Below are positions 24,321 through 36,487 of a stretch of 64,000 nucleotides of DNA, piece by piece. The notes beneath the pieces were generated by a model. That model was not told the origin of the DNA. It saw only the letters and a list, made by a program, of their open reading frames with translations, and did not search any database. Within the stretch, counting starts at the first letter, position 1; every line of letters begins with the position of its first letter. Source of the stretch: Synchiropus splendidus (lineage: Eukaryota > Chordata > Actinopteri > Syngnathiformes > Callionymidae); contig NC_071342.1 in the NCBI RefSeq assembly GCF_027744825.2, forward strand, positions 10,001,501 to 10,065,500, read 5' to 3'. Position numbers and translations under genes: made by a program.

Positions 24321-27060
24321 GGAGGACACCTCTTATGTTTCACTTTTGGGGGGGAACATAAATTCACCAAAACATCGACTCGGTGTTTGTCCAAACGCAA
24401 AGACGCTGCTGAAAGAAGTCAGACGTGAGAAGGCGTTCCAGCAGGGCTCACATCACGCCCCGAGTATCAGTTCTGCATTTGCAATCCATATTTCTTTTGA
24501 TCAACTTCCATCTTTGTCCCGTTGCAAAGTGACCACAGGATCACCAACCATAGGGTAATAGCATGTAATAGAGTGTAACAACATGTTAATATCAAGGCAG
24601 CGGCTTCACATTGTTTCAGACATGAACTTTTCAGAAAAATTCTCAGAAGTGAACGTGCATCCGCTCATTGTCCATGAGCCATTTATCCAGTTAAAATGTT
24701 CTGTAAAGAAACGTTCAACTACAGCTATGAGCTCAGCATTGTTATCTAGTTGAAGTCTGCTAGTGTCTGCCTGACTTGACAAATCCACTGTGGGTGTTCA
24801 GGCCTGGTGTAGAAGCTAAATATGGCATAATCGTGATCGTGTTTAGAGTTGCAACAAACAGAGGCTCTTTTCTCCAGTGCCACTGAATAAAAAACGGGTA
24901 TTTCCCCCCTGAAACACCACTGAATATTTGCTTTCTCACCTTGCCTCCAGTTCCCTACCTTCTGAGTCACTTTTTTAAAAGTTTACTTGTTGTGTATAAG
25001 CCTTACTTTAAAACTTTTGACTACTGACGTTCATATACTCTCATGGTGGATCGCTTTTGGCCCCGGGTCTTGGGATTGCCCAGCGTGACTGAGGCAGGAT
25101 GAAGGCAGCTCAGTTGGCTTTGGTCAACAGTTAGCTGCGACTGGAGGCCAGTGAAAGGAACCTTTTTGACAAACTAGTTATTACGGAGATTCAGAGATAG
25201 GTGAGCGATTGATTGATTCCAGGAGGTTGATATTAGTTTCAGCGACGAAAGGTCAGAAAGATCAGTAGACCTCTGATGGAAGTAGGTTGAAGATGCAGAG
25301 CAGCTGAGTGGCCTAAGCTGGATATCCTGGATCCTCTTTGGATCCAGGATATCCAAAGCGCCTCCAAGAGACACCAGGAAGCATCAGCCTGATCAGGTTG
25401 GTGGGACATGAGGCTGGTGAGGATCAGCACCATCTTCTACTGAGTCTTGTGAAATCCAGATTGAGAGGATGCGACTGGGATAACAGGACAGAACCTTGAG
25501 GGAGCCCTGAGCCCTGAAGACGGGTTGTCTCAGGTCATTCGAATCGTTCTTATTGAAATGGTGTTTTGCATTAAGATAAACCACATTACGCTAGCTGTTA
25601 TTCTTCCTACGATGAAAATACATCAGCAACTCTGCAGCGACAACAATGTGGCCTGCTAACACAGGAAGCATTCTCGGTCAGCAGGAAGTTCAGGCTTGTT
25701 CAGACACCAGAGCCTCCGTCCGGATTCACAGGGCGTCGCCACCTTCTGGCTTCAGGACGCAGCTTTGCGTGCGCTGTTTGTAGTCTGGTCCCTGGGCCAA
25801 ATCAAAGCCAGCCAGGTTGTTATTGTCTCCGTGGGGACGTTTCCTATTGAGGCACGTTTGATGTACGAGAGCCCGTCGCTGTTGGCCACCCGGGCCCAAA
25901 TAAAGGAAGTTGTCTTTCATGTTGTTGAAACGCCATTTTGTCAGGTCACGACAGGTTTATGAGTCTCTCAGGAGCAATGGGATGTCGAGCACAGAGCATG
26001 TTTTTTTTTAATTATTCTTGAGTGTTGTCATGAATGATGAGCTAAATATGAGCCGATGATTTAAAGTGAAAAGACCCTCCAGCACCCAAATGACTGCAAC
26101 AGCTGAAGCTCTGATCAGACGTGCAGAATTCCAAATTGAATCCAGAATATATCAATAATTCCAATCCCCTTCCATGGATTTGAGGTTGCAAACGGGAAGT
26201 AGAATGGAAATTCCATTGAGCCCCACAGAAATTATAATTTAAATTACATTTGAAATGAAAATTAAGAACAAAAACATCATCTGTTAAACATTTTTGTTAT
26301 CTCTGATGATATTTGAGGAACTTTAAACAGAAGAATGGTGATCAATGATTATTGCATTCATTTTTTGTTTTTTGTTTATTTTCAAATGCTGTGATTCATG
26401 TCATTGCTCGTAAAATATTATTAGTAATTTGGTCAAAATATTTGTTGAATTCTTCTGATTCATATTTTTATTTAAAATCCAGTGGGTTGGAGGCAATTAA
26501 TTTCCAATTTCAATTCAAATTCCAAATTCTCAAAAAAAAAAAACCTAAATTCTTGAGCTGCATTAGCTAACACAGCCTCATGATGAGTCCACAAACCCAG
26601 ACCTGGACCTGGAGAATGGTCTGTGGCATGGTCTCATCTGTTCTCTATCAGTTTAAGGGGAGCAGGAGAAAGAAATGGACGGAAGCTCTCAAGACATGAA
26701 AATGAAACTCCACAACAGTGGCGATGGCAGGATGTAAACAAGCTGTGTACCCTCCGTATGCATTCACTGCAGTATCATGCGGCTTGTTTTCTGGCGGCTA
26801 CAATGCATACTTGACACCGAAGCGCCGGCTCTTTGACCAAAAGTGATAAAACCGTACAAGAATGTTGCGGTGAGTTCAGCGAGAGCAGTAATTGCCTCTA
26901 ATGGAAAGACGTATAATAGCAAGCGAGGAGGGAGGCCATATGGCAGCTGAGGAGTGAGAGTGCCTTCCTTGGAAAATGGATGAAAAGCCTCGACTGGTGG
27001 CGTTACTTTGGGAAGAGGGGCGAACAAGTGTGTGTCCAGGTGTCCAAAGAGCAGCGTGTG
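24321..27060. other. Noncoding spacer, nothing recognised apart from a hairpin
   Basis: No exon or repeat family recognised. The notable item is the perfect hairpin at 25320-25354. Positions about 26140-26570 are AT-rich. Positions about 26860-27150, immediately left of the CTCA array, include GTGTAATTACTGC and may be a small conserved block. Confidence 0.5.
25320..25354. repeat. Perfect 15-bp inverted repeat with 5-nt loop
   Basis: GGATATCCTGGATCC (25320-25334), loop TCTTT, GGATCCAGGATATCC (25340-25354). The arms match completely, and each arm also contains the smaller palindromes GATATC and GGATCC. In RNA or single-stranded DNA this would fold into a very stable stem-loop. No element ends were identified around it. 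Confidence 0.97.
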
Positions 27061-27152
27061 TGCGTGGCCAGCATGGTGGTGGTAATGGCCTGGTGCAGCG
27101 TGTAATTACTGCTGCTGCCGCTGCTGCCATTAACATGACCTGACGGTGCTTC

Positions 27153-27775
27153 CACTCACTCACTCGCTCACTCACTCAGTCACTCACTCACTCACTCACT
27201 CACTCGCTCGCTCGCTCACTCACTCACTCACTCGCTCACTCACTCAGTCACTCACTCACTCACTCACTCACTCACTCGCTCGCTCGCTCACTCACTCACT
27301 CACTCACTCACTCACTCGCTCACTCACTCGCTCACTCACTCACTCACTCGCTCACTCGCTCACTCGCTCAGTCAGTCACTCACTCAGTCGCTCACTCGCT
27401 CACGCACTCAGTCGCTCACTCGCTCAGTCAGTCACTCACTCGCTCGCTCACTCGCTCACTCACTCACTCACTCGCTCACTCACTCAGTCAGTCACTCAGT
27501 CACTCAGTCACTCAGTCACTCACTCACTCGCTCACTCGCTCAGTCAGTCACTCACTCACTCAGTCACTCAGTCACTCGCTCACTCACTCACTCACTCGCT
27601 CACTCGCTCAGTCAGTCACTCAGTCACTCAGTCACTCAGTCACTCACTCACTCGCTCACTCGCTCAGTCAGTCACTCAGTCACTTACTCACTCACTCACT
27701 CGCACACTCACTCACTCACTTACTCACTCACTCACTCACTCGCTCGCTCGCTCGCTCACTCACTCACTCACTCAC
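27153..27775. repeat. 623-bp ACTC/GCTC/AGTC tetranucleotide array with higher-order structure
   Basis: About 156 four-base units: mostly CTCA, with GCTC and AGTC variants and three late single-base variants (CTTA twice, CGCA once). The word CTCAGTCAGTC recurs at about 27367, 27423, 27483, 27539, 27607 and 27663, spacings of 56, 60, 56, 68 and 56 bp. A longer unit of roughly 14-17 tetramers has therefore itself been duplicated. The array is stop-free on the plus strand in every frame. This yields a 222-codon Leu-Thr-His-Ser repeat frame (27146-27814) that I regard as an artefact of the repeat. Confidence 0.97.
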
Positions 27776-27849
27776 AATAATTCGTCCCCTTCTCTCTGGC
27801 TGGGCCAGTTTTAGCGCACATCATGACTACAAAAGCCTGATCTGGAAAC

Positions 27850-28510
27850 GCATTTTTAAAGTCAAAACATGCAGATGAAAAAGTGTGTTTGACAGCTGCG
27901 ACGCCGAGCCGCGGCGCCGTGGATCCATCCCCAATACTAATTAACGAATTCCACGGCGGGTCGTTCCCTCACCTCAAATGGTTCCCTTTATAGCACGACG
28001 TGAGATACAATGTTGTTTAGAGTGGTCGGCGGCGGTGACAGGTAAAAACACCGGCTGCGTATGATAAGAGACGTTTCCATGAATAGCTGAGCAGTGAGTG
28101 TCATTAGAGCGACGGGCAGCTATGCAGATCACAGCCAAATAGGAAGATGATATTGCTATTACCCGCTGTTGACATATGAGATTGCATTTATATTTCCATC
28201 CCTCCAAAATCTGTTGTGTGGCCACGAGCTGGGAATGGCAAAGCAGCGATCCATACGTATCATCACACGGAGGATGCGGCGGATAGCAAGAGCTAGCATC
28301 TGTAGCGGCCTCTGCCGCAGGTCTTTCCCTCCTAATTCCTGCTTTTCTCTGCGCACGCTGGCGCTCTGCTGCCTGAATAGATTGTCAGCCAGAGACTTCT
28401 GGGTGTTTGTGTTCTGTGTTGTCAATGGCAATGGTGTTATCAATTAGTGCAGCAGTGGGAGCCCAATTAACAGCATCAAACAGCTAATTAATAGAGCTGT
28501 GTGAGTTAGC
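27850..28510. promoter_or_regulatory. Candidate conserved noncoding element H
   Basis: Begins with CpG-rich GCCGCGGCGCCGTGG, then CCAATACTAATTAACGAATT. Further on are GATATTGCTATTACC, CAATTAGTGCAGC, CCCAATTAACAGC and CAGCTAATTAATAGAGCTG. The last is an ATTA pair inside an imperfect CAGCT...AGCTG inverted repeat near 28482-28500. No simple repeats and no protein-like frame. It starts immediately after the tetranucleotide array. Confidence 0.45.
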
Positions 28511-29110
28511 GGCGCACAACAGCACGCGGCATGAGCTCAAAGCTAGCAGAGCAGCAGAAGCGCACACACAGGAGGCAGCCGCCGCTGAAACTTTGCTCGT
28601 GTGACTCAACAATGAAAGCGTGGATCAAGATTCCGGAGTCGTAACATCGAGCTGCAGGCTCCTCAGGTGGCCTCGAGGGCCACTGAAGTACAGAGAGCCC
28701 ACGGCTGTGCTGTCTTTGGGTTGAAAGACCCGCCAGCTGACCTTTCATCCAGGGATTGCAATCGTGACTTTGAGCGGTGTGTGCGACATAGGGGCAGCGC
28801 TAGGAAGGCGACAATTTATCTAGTGTCACCAAGACTGTAATGTCACAGCTCGGTGCGAAGCCTAGCACTTGCCTAAGACGGACACCACCTCTCAGTCCCC
28901 CGTCCACACAGAGATGGAGTCGTCGCACCCGCATCATCAGATAAGGCCGTCTGTCCTATCCAGCAGTTTCAGTCTCCATATCTGACACTTTTTGAAACTC
29001 TGTTCCCGAGTGAATACAGTTTAAAAACACCCAAACCCGTCATGTTCATCGCGCGACTCTCAATCACGTGAGATCTGGCGAGATCTCCGTCCTCTTGGAC
29101 CAGTGGGGTG
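28511..29110. other. Noncoding spacer, nothing recognised
   Basis: Mixed-composition DNA with no recognisable gene or repeat. Confidence 0.5.
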
Positions 29111-29854
29111 TCACTGCGTGATGTGGTCCGCCGGAAGGTCCGGGACTAGAAACAGATCTTGCATGCGGAAGTTCTACGATTTGTGTTTGCTTTACTACTA
29201 TATCGCGTGAAGTCGTAATTTTTTTAAAATAATTGTTAAAATTGTCTATATTTAACATTAAAATTATACGTATAAAATTATACGTTTTCACGTGCATGTG
29301 CAAGTACGCAGTATTCAGTGTGTACGTGCACATGTTTTTAGTGTAATGACGTCGTCACATTGTTGTTGTTAGATTTAGAAATTGTACGTTAGTATCTGAT
29401 ATTCTATTTTTTTAATCCAGCAGTATTGAATCAATCAACATTTCAAGCTCCTCCAATGCATTTGACCTGCTCAATGTATTGCTGATTGCTTCCAATATAT
29501 TATCATGATTGTATGAGAAACATTTCTCTACATTTGTTTCACATAGATTTAACAGGAGCAGGAGTGAGCACTTCGGTCCCTGAACGAGGTTTATGTCTAC
29601 CGTAGTGCAGTGCTTGAGTCTGTTTATATTGTTGGATTAAAAAAAAAAAAAAAAAAAAGAATATCAGATTTTTAAAAAATGTACAATTTCAAAATCTAGA
29701 CTATTTTAAGTAAAAAAAGTAGTACGTAAAAAACTTCACCACCGTTGCGCGATACAACCATCCACGCATGTGCTTACCAGTAAACGTCAGTTGGTAAAAC
29801 GTGCAATTTCCGGTTCCAGCACCGGAATTTCCGGCGGACCACATCAGGCAGTGA
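29111..29854. mobile_element. Fold-back DNA element with long imperfect terminal inverted repeats
   Basis: The left end TCACTGCGTGATGTGGTCCG and the reverse complement of the right end, TCACTGCCTGATGTGGTCCG, match at all but one of their first 26 bases (both continue CCGGAA). Similarity continues patchily into the arms. TATATCGCGTGAAG pairs with TGTATCGCGCAAC. TAGATTTAGAAATTGTAC pairs with TAGATTTTGAAATTGTAC read from the other strand. TCTGATATTCT at about 29395 pairs with AGAATATCAGA at about 29658. The arms (about 300 and 200 bp) flank a central 245 bp with no inverted partner and a run of about 20 A. No transposase frame and no convincing target-site duplication were found. The structure suits a nonautonomous fold-back or MITE-like element. 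Confidence 0.8.
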
Positions 29855-32800
29855 CATGGGGGCACAGAATCAAGATTATCAGGGGCATCACGGACATGCT
29901 GGAAGGCTTCCTCCTTGGTCGGTAGGAAATAATATTTAACATGTGAAACAGTTTTTTTTAGATATATATATAAAAGTCTTAAAACTGTGACTCATAGTCC
30001 AGCAAATATGGTAAATGTGTAAATAAATAAATAATAGAGGAAGTAAGTGGGAACTCGCCTGCTGACTGTGGCTCCTGCACCAGTGAGGCCAGCAGCTGTC
30101 TGTGATGTCACTTAAAGAAACAGAGGCTTTGTAACAGTCAGAGCATGAAAGCGTTACGGGGTGGTGTGTAACTCCACAGGATCATTGCAAATGACTTTAA
30201 TTTGTAAAGAGTAGTATGAGGGTGGCTATTTAAATAATGAAATTGATGGAAATTAGGTTAAAAAACCAGAGCGTCTTTGGGAGTGAATTGGACTTTTTAG
30301 ACAGAGGGAAGTCAGCCACGTCCTTGGCAGTACAATATATATTTACTGTGCCATTGGAAGATGCATGACGTGGTCCATAATTCCTCAGTTCACGTTTTAG
30401 AAAGATGTAAAGGAGCGGGACAGTTTCAGTTCAGCTTTATTAACCAGTAATAGCTGTGACCTCGCAGAGTAGTGTTACATTAGGGGCCTTATGAATGGGA
30501 AATGAGACTGGAGACAGAGGCCAGCACAAAAGTCAGACATTGGCTTTCTGACTCTGCCAACATTCGGAGGGCTCCGACACTTGAGCTCGCACTTAGCTCA
30601 CTCCATTGGTGCCGAAACTGTACCGGAGGCTTCTCTTGACAGGCGAGGCTCTGCCAAGGCCAGAGGCTGGACCGGCGCTGGAGAGCAGGATCCGGGTCCT
30701 GCGGGGGAAACCGGTGCAGAACACTGGAGCACATTTGGCCGCAGAACTGGCTGCACTTTTGAAAACTCAAGGATGAGAATAGACTGCAGTGAGTCTCACT
30801 GGCGTAGGAGAGAGGGAAGGCAGGACTCTCACTCTCAGGCAAGGTTGTGCTTGTGGCTCTGGGAACACTCCAACTCTATTCAATCAGGGCACTCGGAGTG
30901 ATTCAGCTAAAGGTTAATTGCAGCGCAGTCCTTGTGCACATATGGGCGAGAATGTGGAGTGTGTGTTCGCAGGGACGAGTGTATCTGGTGAAACACTCAC
31001 CAAACCGCTGCATTGAAGCAAAATGCCTTTTTGTCAGAGGAGATTAGCAGGGACATAATCTATGTACATTTCCCCCCAGAGGAGGCAGACAAGTGGCCAC
31101 TGGAGTATTTACCTCCTCGGTCCTCGGACAAATTGTTTGGAACAGGTGCATGCCACCAGGAGAGCTGACGGAGGACTGTGAGAACTTTCTCAGACGAGGA
31201 CTTCACTGAGAAGATACTCTGAAGCAGTGACTTGATAACTGGGTTCTGAGGCCCAGTTCTCAGCCACCACCATGTTTGTAGTGGCCCGACTCATGGCCTG
31301 AAATGAAAATCGAGTGACAAAATGAACTCCCAGAACGCAAGCTACTTTCATGACTCACGAAGGGTTTCCACTGTCAGGAGTCCACACTATTTAGAGGTGA
31401 GGGAGGAAAACTAGCTTCAGGATTGTCACGCGTTAGCATGCCTCCCTGACATCCTTAAACATTTCCTCCTACTGTGTTACTGTTAACTCTACTGGGCCCA
31501 AAAACGCTGGCTTCTGAAGTGACTGGGTTCGACAGCTGTGGTTCAGGCAAGAAACTCTAGTATATGAAAGACTATTGTCATTAATACATTTTAATTTTGT
31601 TTTTAGTTTTTATCATTTTTTTACATACCAAATGTATTTCACGTTGCACAGATTTGTTTGAGCAGTTAAATGGGCCCAGTCGTGCAATTTACTCTCATTT
31701 GCATTGGAATCTTAAATTTAAAAAATAGAAAAAAGGAAATTAAATTTTACATTTTTATTAACGTAGCAAGTGTTCTGACGTTTACAAAATGGCCACTTAA
31801 GACGCTCTTTTAAATGAAGTTGGCAGAACAACAAGGACTACAAAATGCCTGCCTTGCACGACTGATCTGCAGGCGATCATTCAATCCTCAGGAAGTTTGT
31901 AGCGGCTCGGATCCAGTTGCAGCTGATAAAAAATATTGAAGTGTTTAAAGCAGCTTAAACAAACCTCTTTAAAAAAACTGTGTCGTGACTGTGCTGCAGT
32001 TTAACATGTCAATGCCACAAAAACGTCTGACTGAGAGTCCGAGGAGGACTTCCTCTTTCAGCAAGAAGCAAAAAAAGTAGCAGCAAAATCCAGCCGTCCC
32101 ACAACATCCTACCGGTGACACCAACCATTTAAACAACCTTTGAACAGAAGGAAGAGTTTTGTTTGAGTTTTTTTGACTTGTTTATCCTGTGGTGCGTTGA
32201 ACTCCTTCAGAATCACATCATGCCTCCAGCTTCAGAGCCGCTACCATCTCTATTGGTTCGTTTCTGAAAGCATTGAATCCATGTACAAGCACATGAGCGG
32301 ACCTGCAGGTGGATCAGTGGTCATTTGCCACTCTGACTTTCAGCAGCCACTCGGGACTCGCAACAATGGCTCTATACCTGCGGGGACGTTGGATTGGACC
32401 TTGGATTGAAAGACGCGTATTTAGCAGTCTGATGCAAGGGGCCCAAGAGTCAGCCGGAGAGTGGTGGGCAGCGGCCTTGTTGACCTTCGAAGCTCAGACG
32501 AGGACCCTCTCCATGCCGACAGGGCCACTTGTAGCAGGAAGAGAGGCTTGTTGACTGGCCCCTAATGGCTCCGTGGACCCAGGAGAACATCGGTCGGCAG
32601 GTGAGAGCAGTTGCCCCGGTGACCGCTGGTGTGCAGGTCAGGGAGAGGAAGGGAAAACAGATGAAAAGGTGCAAAGGCTGGTGGAAGCAGGAGTAAAAGC
32701 AGTTCATAAGTGAAAAATTGAGGAGTTAAAAGTTCAGCTGAGTTTGAAAACGTGTTCATCTTGCTAGTTCTACACCATCCGTGCTGTGTTTACACCACAT

Positions 32801-34499
32801 TTCTATCAGTTAAACAACTCAATACAGGTCAGTTCACCTTTGAATTCCTTCCTACAGAACAGTTAGAGGTGTATCTACTTAAGACTTATCCTCAGTCACG
32901 GCTGCCATTATTGGAGTCGAAGAAAACCAAAGTGTGTGTTGAAAATGTCATCTCACCTACCAACGCTTTGAATTACAAGAGTGTCATCACAGCACCGAAG
33001 ACCTCTTGGATTTTAACCACGTGCAGTGAACAAAACGATTATGAAGGGATGGGTTCAGTGAATTATGGCCTTCCAACACAACTCCAACTCAAAGACTGAT
33101 GTAAGCATTAGGAACTTCAATTTGAAGTGGACAATGAAAACGATTGTTTTAAACAGTGAGTTGATGTGTTGCTTCAGGGTGGTTGAGCTGACCCCTGCCC
33201 TCTGAGCGGCGTGCATTAGTGTAGCGTTAAATGGTTTGTGAATGTAGAGGCTTCAAGACATAAGTAACAACAAGAGGCCAGAAAACTTAGAGTACAACAC
33301 AGTTGTGTTTGGGTTCACAAAGTGGGCCGGATCAAGGTGGTGATGAGAATTCAGCATCTCTCTGTCACTCAGGAGTAAAGGCTTGATGCTATCAAACAGG
33401 ACAAGACAAGATTCCAGAGCTGAATGTTTGGCATAAAAGTTATTCGTAGATTAAAAGTACAATTCAATCGTGAGCGTGAACTGTGCAACACTGTGGTTGA
33501 AAGCAGAAGTGCAGAGAAAGGAAACGGGCCCGAGAGAGAGCCCTGTGGCACGCCACTGAGCAAGACAAAGCCTCACAGGTGTGACAGGAGATGGGGAAAG
33601 TGCTTTCTCTCATCCCCTCCTGTCTGCAGCCAAATCTGCTCTGCTGATGATAGAACGTTAATAGTGACGGAAACAAACACGCTTCCGAAGTGCTGAAGTC
33701 GCCAAGTCATTAAAGCAGATTTGGCCGCCAGTCGGCCGCGCTGGTTAGCAGACACAAAAGCTGAGAGGACAGGTGCGACGGCAGCGGCGGAAGTCGGCCC
33801 TCGGCCACAAGAGGGCGGGTAAACATTGTGGCGAGTCGACAACCCAAGGAAGGACCCTCCACCGACACTTCGCCACCTCCCCCTCTCTGACCTAACCAAA
33901 GTGAAGTGCCTTCATCTGCAGCTCAGTGAGGGGCAATAAGCCCATGAGCAAGGCTCACTGTCCTGTTGCACTGCACTGCGCAGAGAGGCTGGGTGCTACA
34001 GTCACAGGAGTGAAGACAGCCAGGTGATGACCCCAGGCAGCAGCCCAAACTGAACTCCAGCATTTAGTCCAAATCCACCACAACTTTACTTTCACCCAGT
34101 GGTCCGTTGGGATCCAAACTTGTTTTCTGTATTGTAAGGAAGAAACAAATGAAGGGACAATGGTTTGTGAAGAAAAATCACTGCTACTTTAAAATACACC
34201 AAATACACTAACAAAGACAATTTTGGGAAATCCTACCAGAAAAATGGCGTGATGACAGAGTCTTATATATGAAAAGGTATTTTATATTCAACATTACATT
34301 ACTACGATATATCAAAACAGGTGAGATAAAATGGATATTTTAGCTGCACATTTTTCATGAAATACCCCAAAACAGTGGGGTACTAAAACATATTGTCTTA
34401 CAGTACAAGTATGGGAAATGTTTAGATTTTTCCTTGCTTTTTAAAAAAATTTTTGGAACATGAAAGTGACCGTCTGTTTCCCCAAATGTTTTCCACAGT
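29855..34499. other. Long noncoding spacer, nothing recognised
   Basis: About 4.6 kb without a recognisable exon or named repeat. Positions 30480-30900 are GC-balanced and repeat-free, with overlapping frames on both strands, and could hide a conserved block. Positions 31560-31780 are AT-rich. The remainder is ordinary. Confidence 0.5.
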
Positions 34500-35060
34500 C
34501 AGTTTGTGACTGGTGAATTAAACGATGCTTGTGTTGGGGGGCAGGGGGTGTAGGGGTGGGAGGAGGCTGCCGCTCGTATCAGGATTCTGTTCCGATCCGA
34601 AAAGTCAGAAGCTCAATTAATCCTCTCCCAGCCAGCGTCACATATTTCTCAATTCCTTCTCCTGTAATGGAAAACATTATTGTTGTCAAGGCCACAGTCA
34701 GGTTTGGATGATTGCGCGTGTGCGTGTTCGCAGTCTTCCATGTCAACTCATCGTCCATGGCTTTCTAAATTAAAAAAAAAAAAGAAAAAAAAAAGGGGAA
34801 AATGCTCTCAGGGACTTTTGCTGCATTCCACTTCATGAGCACAAACAATCGGTCCAAAAAGCCCGAAGAGGGAGCTGTGGGGGGGCTTGACGTGGGGCAG
34901 GGTGGGAGGGTGGGGGGGGGAGCACCTTTGAAAACACCGAGAGATGAAGAGAAGAGGGAGGAAAAGAAGCAGGAAGACGAACAGACAGTGGGGAAAAAGC
35001 CAAAGTGACTCCACCGCTGATAATGAGCGGATCATTTAAAAAGGCCTCATCCAAATGAGA
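34500..35060. promoter_or_regulatory. Candidate conserved noncoding element I
   Basis: The part at 34600-34720 carries AGCTCAATTAATCCTCTC (ATTA next to a TAATCC core), CTCAATTCCTTCTCC and GTAATGGAAAACATTATTG. A block with GAGCACAAACAATCGG follows at about 34838, and TGATAATGAGCGGATC at about 35019. The two halves are split by an A-rich run (34772-34794) and a G-rich stretch. No protein-like frame. Confidence 0.42.
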
Positions 35061-35739
35061 GCCCGAGTGGGAGAGTGGGGGGTGGAGGGGGTCAGTTGAA
35101 AGGTTTGGAGGGAGTTATTTTGGAGTCACGTGACTGGTTCCTGGTGTAGCAACACAAACATGACAAAACAGAACAAAACACTGTGAATATTTCCAATCCA
35201 AAAATCAATCGTTCAGCTTCACTGGTGACACAGGTACAAATAAATGGCTCTGTTTTACACCACAGTCTGGCTGCCTTTCCAGGCTGTCCCCCGCTTCTCA
35301 CCCTCTCACACAATGATCAGTAATTCCATTTAATGTCGTCCAACAATTTTGAATATTTAAGTATCGCATACGTTTATTAGCTTGTGCTTTAGGATGAAGA
35401 AAATTCATTCATGATATCCAACTATCTATCCCAAAATAAACAAAATAAACAAACAATGCAATATTTGGTGATTAATATATCAATAAACCAGGATATAATT
35501 TTTTAAAATGAAAATGTTATTCATATGAGCTCAGTTTTAATCTTCTGAAATTTGGTTAAAAATATTTTTGAATTTCAGAAATAAACAAATCAGCTTTAAG
35601 TGGTTGTCACATTGTTTTTAATATGCATAATCTTTATTTCATTCAGTTTAGTTTTTCTTTTCCATTATAAGTTTGTGCTTTTATAGATTTAAAAATAATA
35701 TATTTTCTCGGTTTTTATTGCTGTACTTGCGTTGTTTAC
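35061..35739. other. AT-rich noncoding spacer
   Basis: From about 35,330 the sequence is strongly AT-rich with no gene, named repeat or long tandem tract. Confidence 0.55.
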
Positions 35740-36250
35740 TTTAATTCCACGGGTTTTTGGTTTAACACAAAGTGGGACCAGTCACGTCCCTTCCACATGT
35801 GTTTTTCAAACCGCTCTGGAGGCTTCTCATGAACGGGATTGAGAAAGACACTTGCGGACCGGCGTGTGGCGCCGCACCAGTCGGGCCTCGGCTCACACCT
35901 GTACGGCCCACACCCCATCATTACCGATCGATCCCGAGCTGATCGGCCACACATGGCCGCCGCCAGCTGATTGCCCGGCGTCCCCATGGTAACGGCGAAG
36001 ACGCCAGCTCCGGCTGGCTCCTCCCCGGTCATCCATCATCCCTCTCTCCGCCGTGGCCCTCTCCTCTCTATCTTGACACAGTGCACTGAGCCTAATCGTG
36101 GGTAATTGGGTGGGAGTGGCAGTGGGCCGGTCCTGCCTTTGTGTGCAAAGGGCAAGTGGTCAAGTTAATGGGGCCCTTGTGTCGAGTCGGGAGCACTCAC
36201 TCCGTCTCTCTCCTCCATCACTCGTTCCCTGGCTCTCCGGTGGTTCCATC
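35740..36250. promoter_or_regulatory. Candidate conserved noncoding element J
   Basis: CpG-bearing block containing CATCATTACCGATCGATCCC, GAGCTGATCGGCCACAC, CATGGCCGCCGCCAGCTG, GATTGCCCGGCG and CCCCATGGTAACGGCG. Then come GAGCCTAATCGTGGG, GGGTAATTGGGTG and GTCAAGTTAATGGGGCCC. It contrasts sharply with the AT-rich spacer to its left. The 98-codon minus frame across it (35736-36032) has no family features. Confidence 0.45.
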
Positions 36251-36306
36251 TGCGGAGCGGAGAACACAGCTCTTTAAAATATCAAAAGACAGATCAGGAG
36301 TCGCCG

Positions 36307-36339
36307 CTCCTCCTCCTCCTCCTCCTCCTCTTCCTCCTC
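36307..36339. repeat. CCT trinucleotide microsatellite
   Basis: About 11 CCT units, one interrupted by TT. Confidence 0.95.
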
Positions 36340-36462
36340 ACTGATAAACAGCAGAGTGAGTCTGCAGGATTAGCTGCTGTGAACCACATTCCCTCCTTCT
36401 TTATCCCTCTCTCTTTTATTCCTGTGGAGGGCCAGACTGTTGACTGGGCTTGATATGTGTGC

Positions 36463-36487
36463 GAGTGTGTGTGTGTGTGTGTGTGTT
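36463..36487. repeat. GT dinucleotide microsatellite
   Basis: About 12 TG/GT units. Confidence 0.93.

Noticed and set aside
27153..27775. CRISPR-like array of short direct repeats
   Set aside because: Units are four bases with no unique spacers, and the DNA is vertebrate.
27146..27814. 222-codon frame encoding a Leu-Thr-His-Ser repeat protein
   Set aside because: It is the CTCA tetranucleotide array read as codons; no start context, splice signal or non-repeat domain supports a gene.
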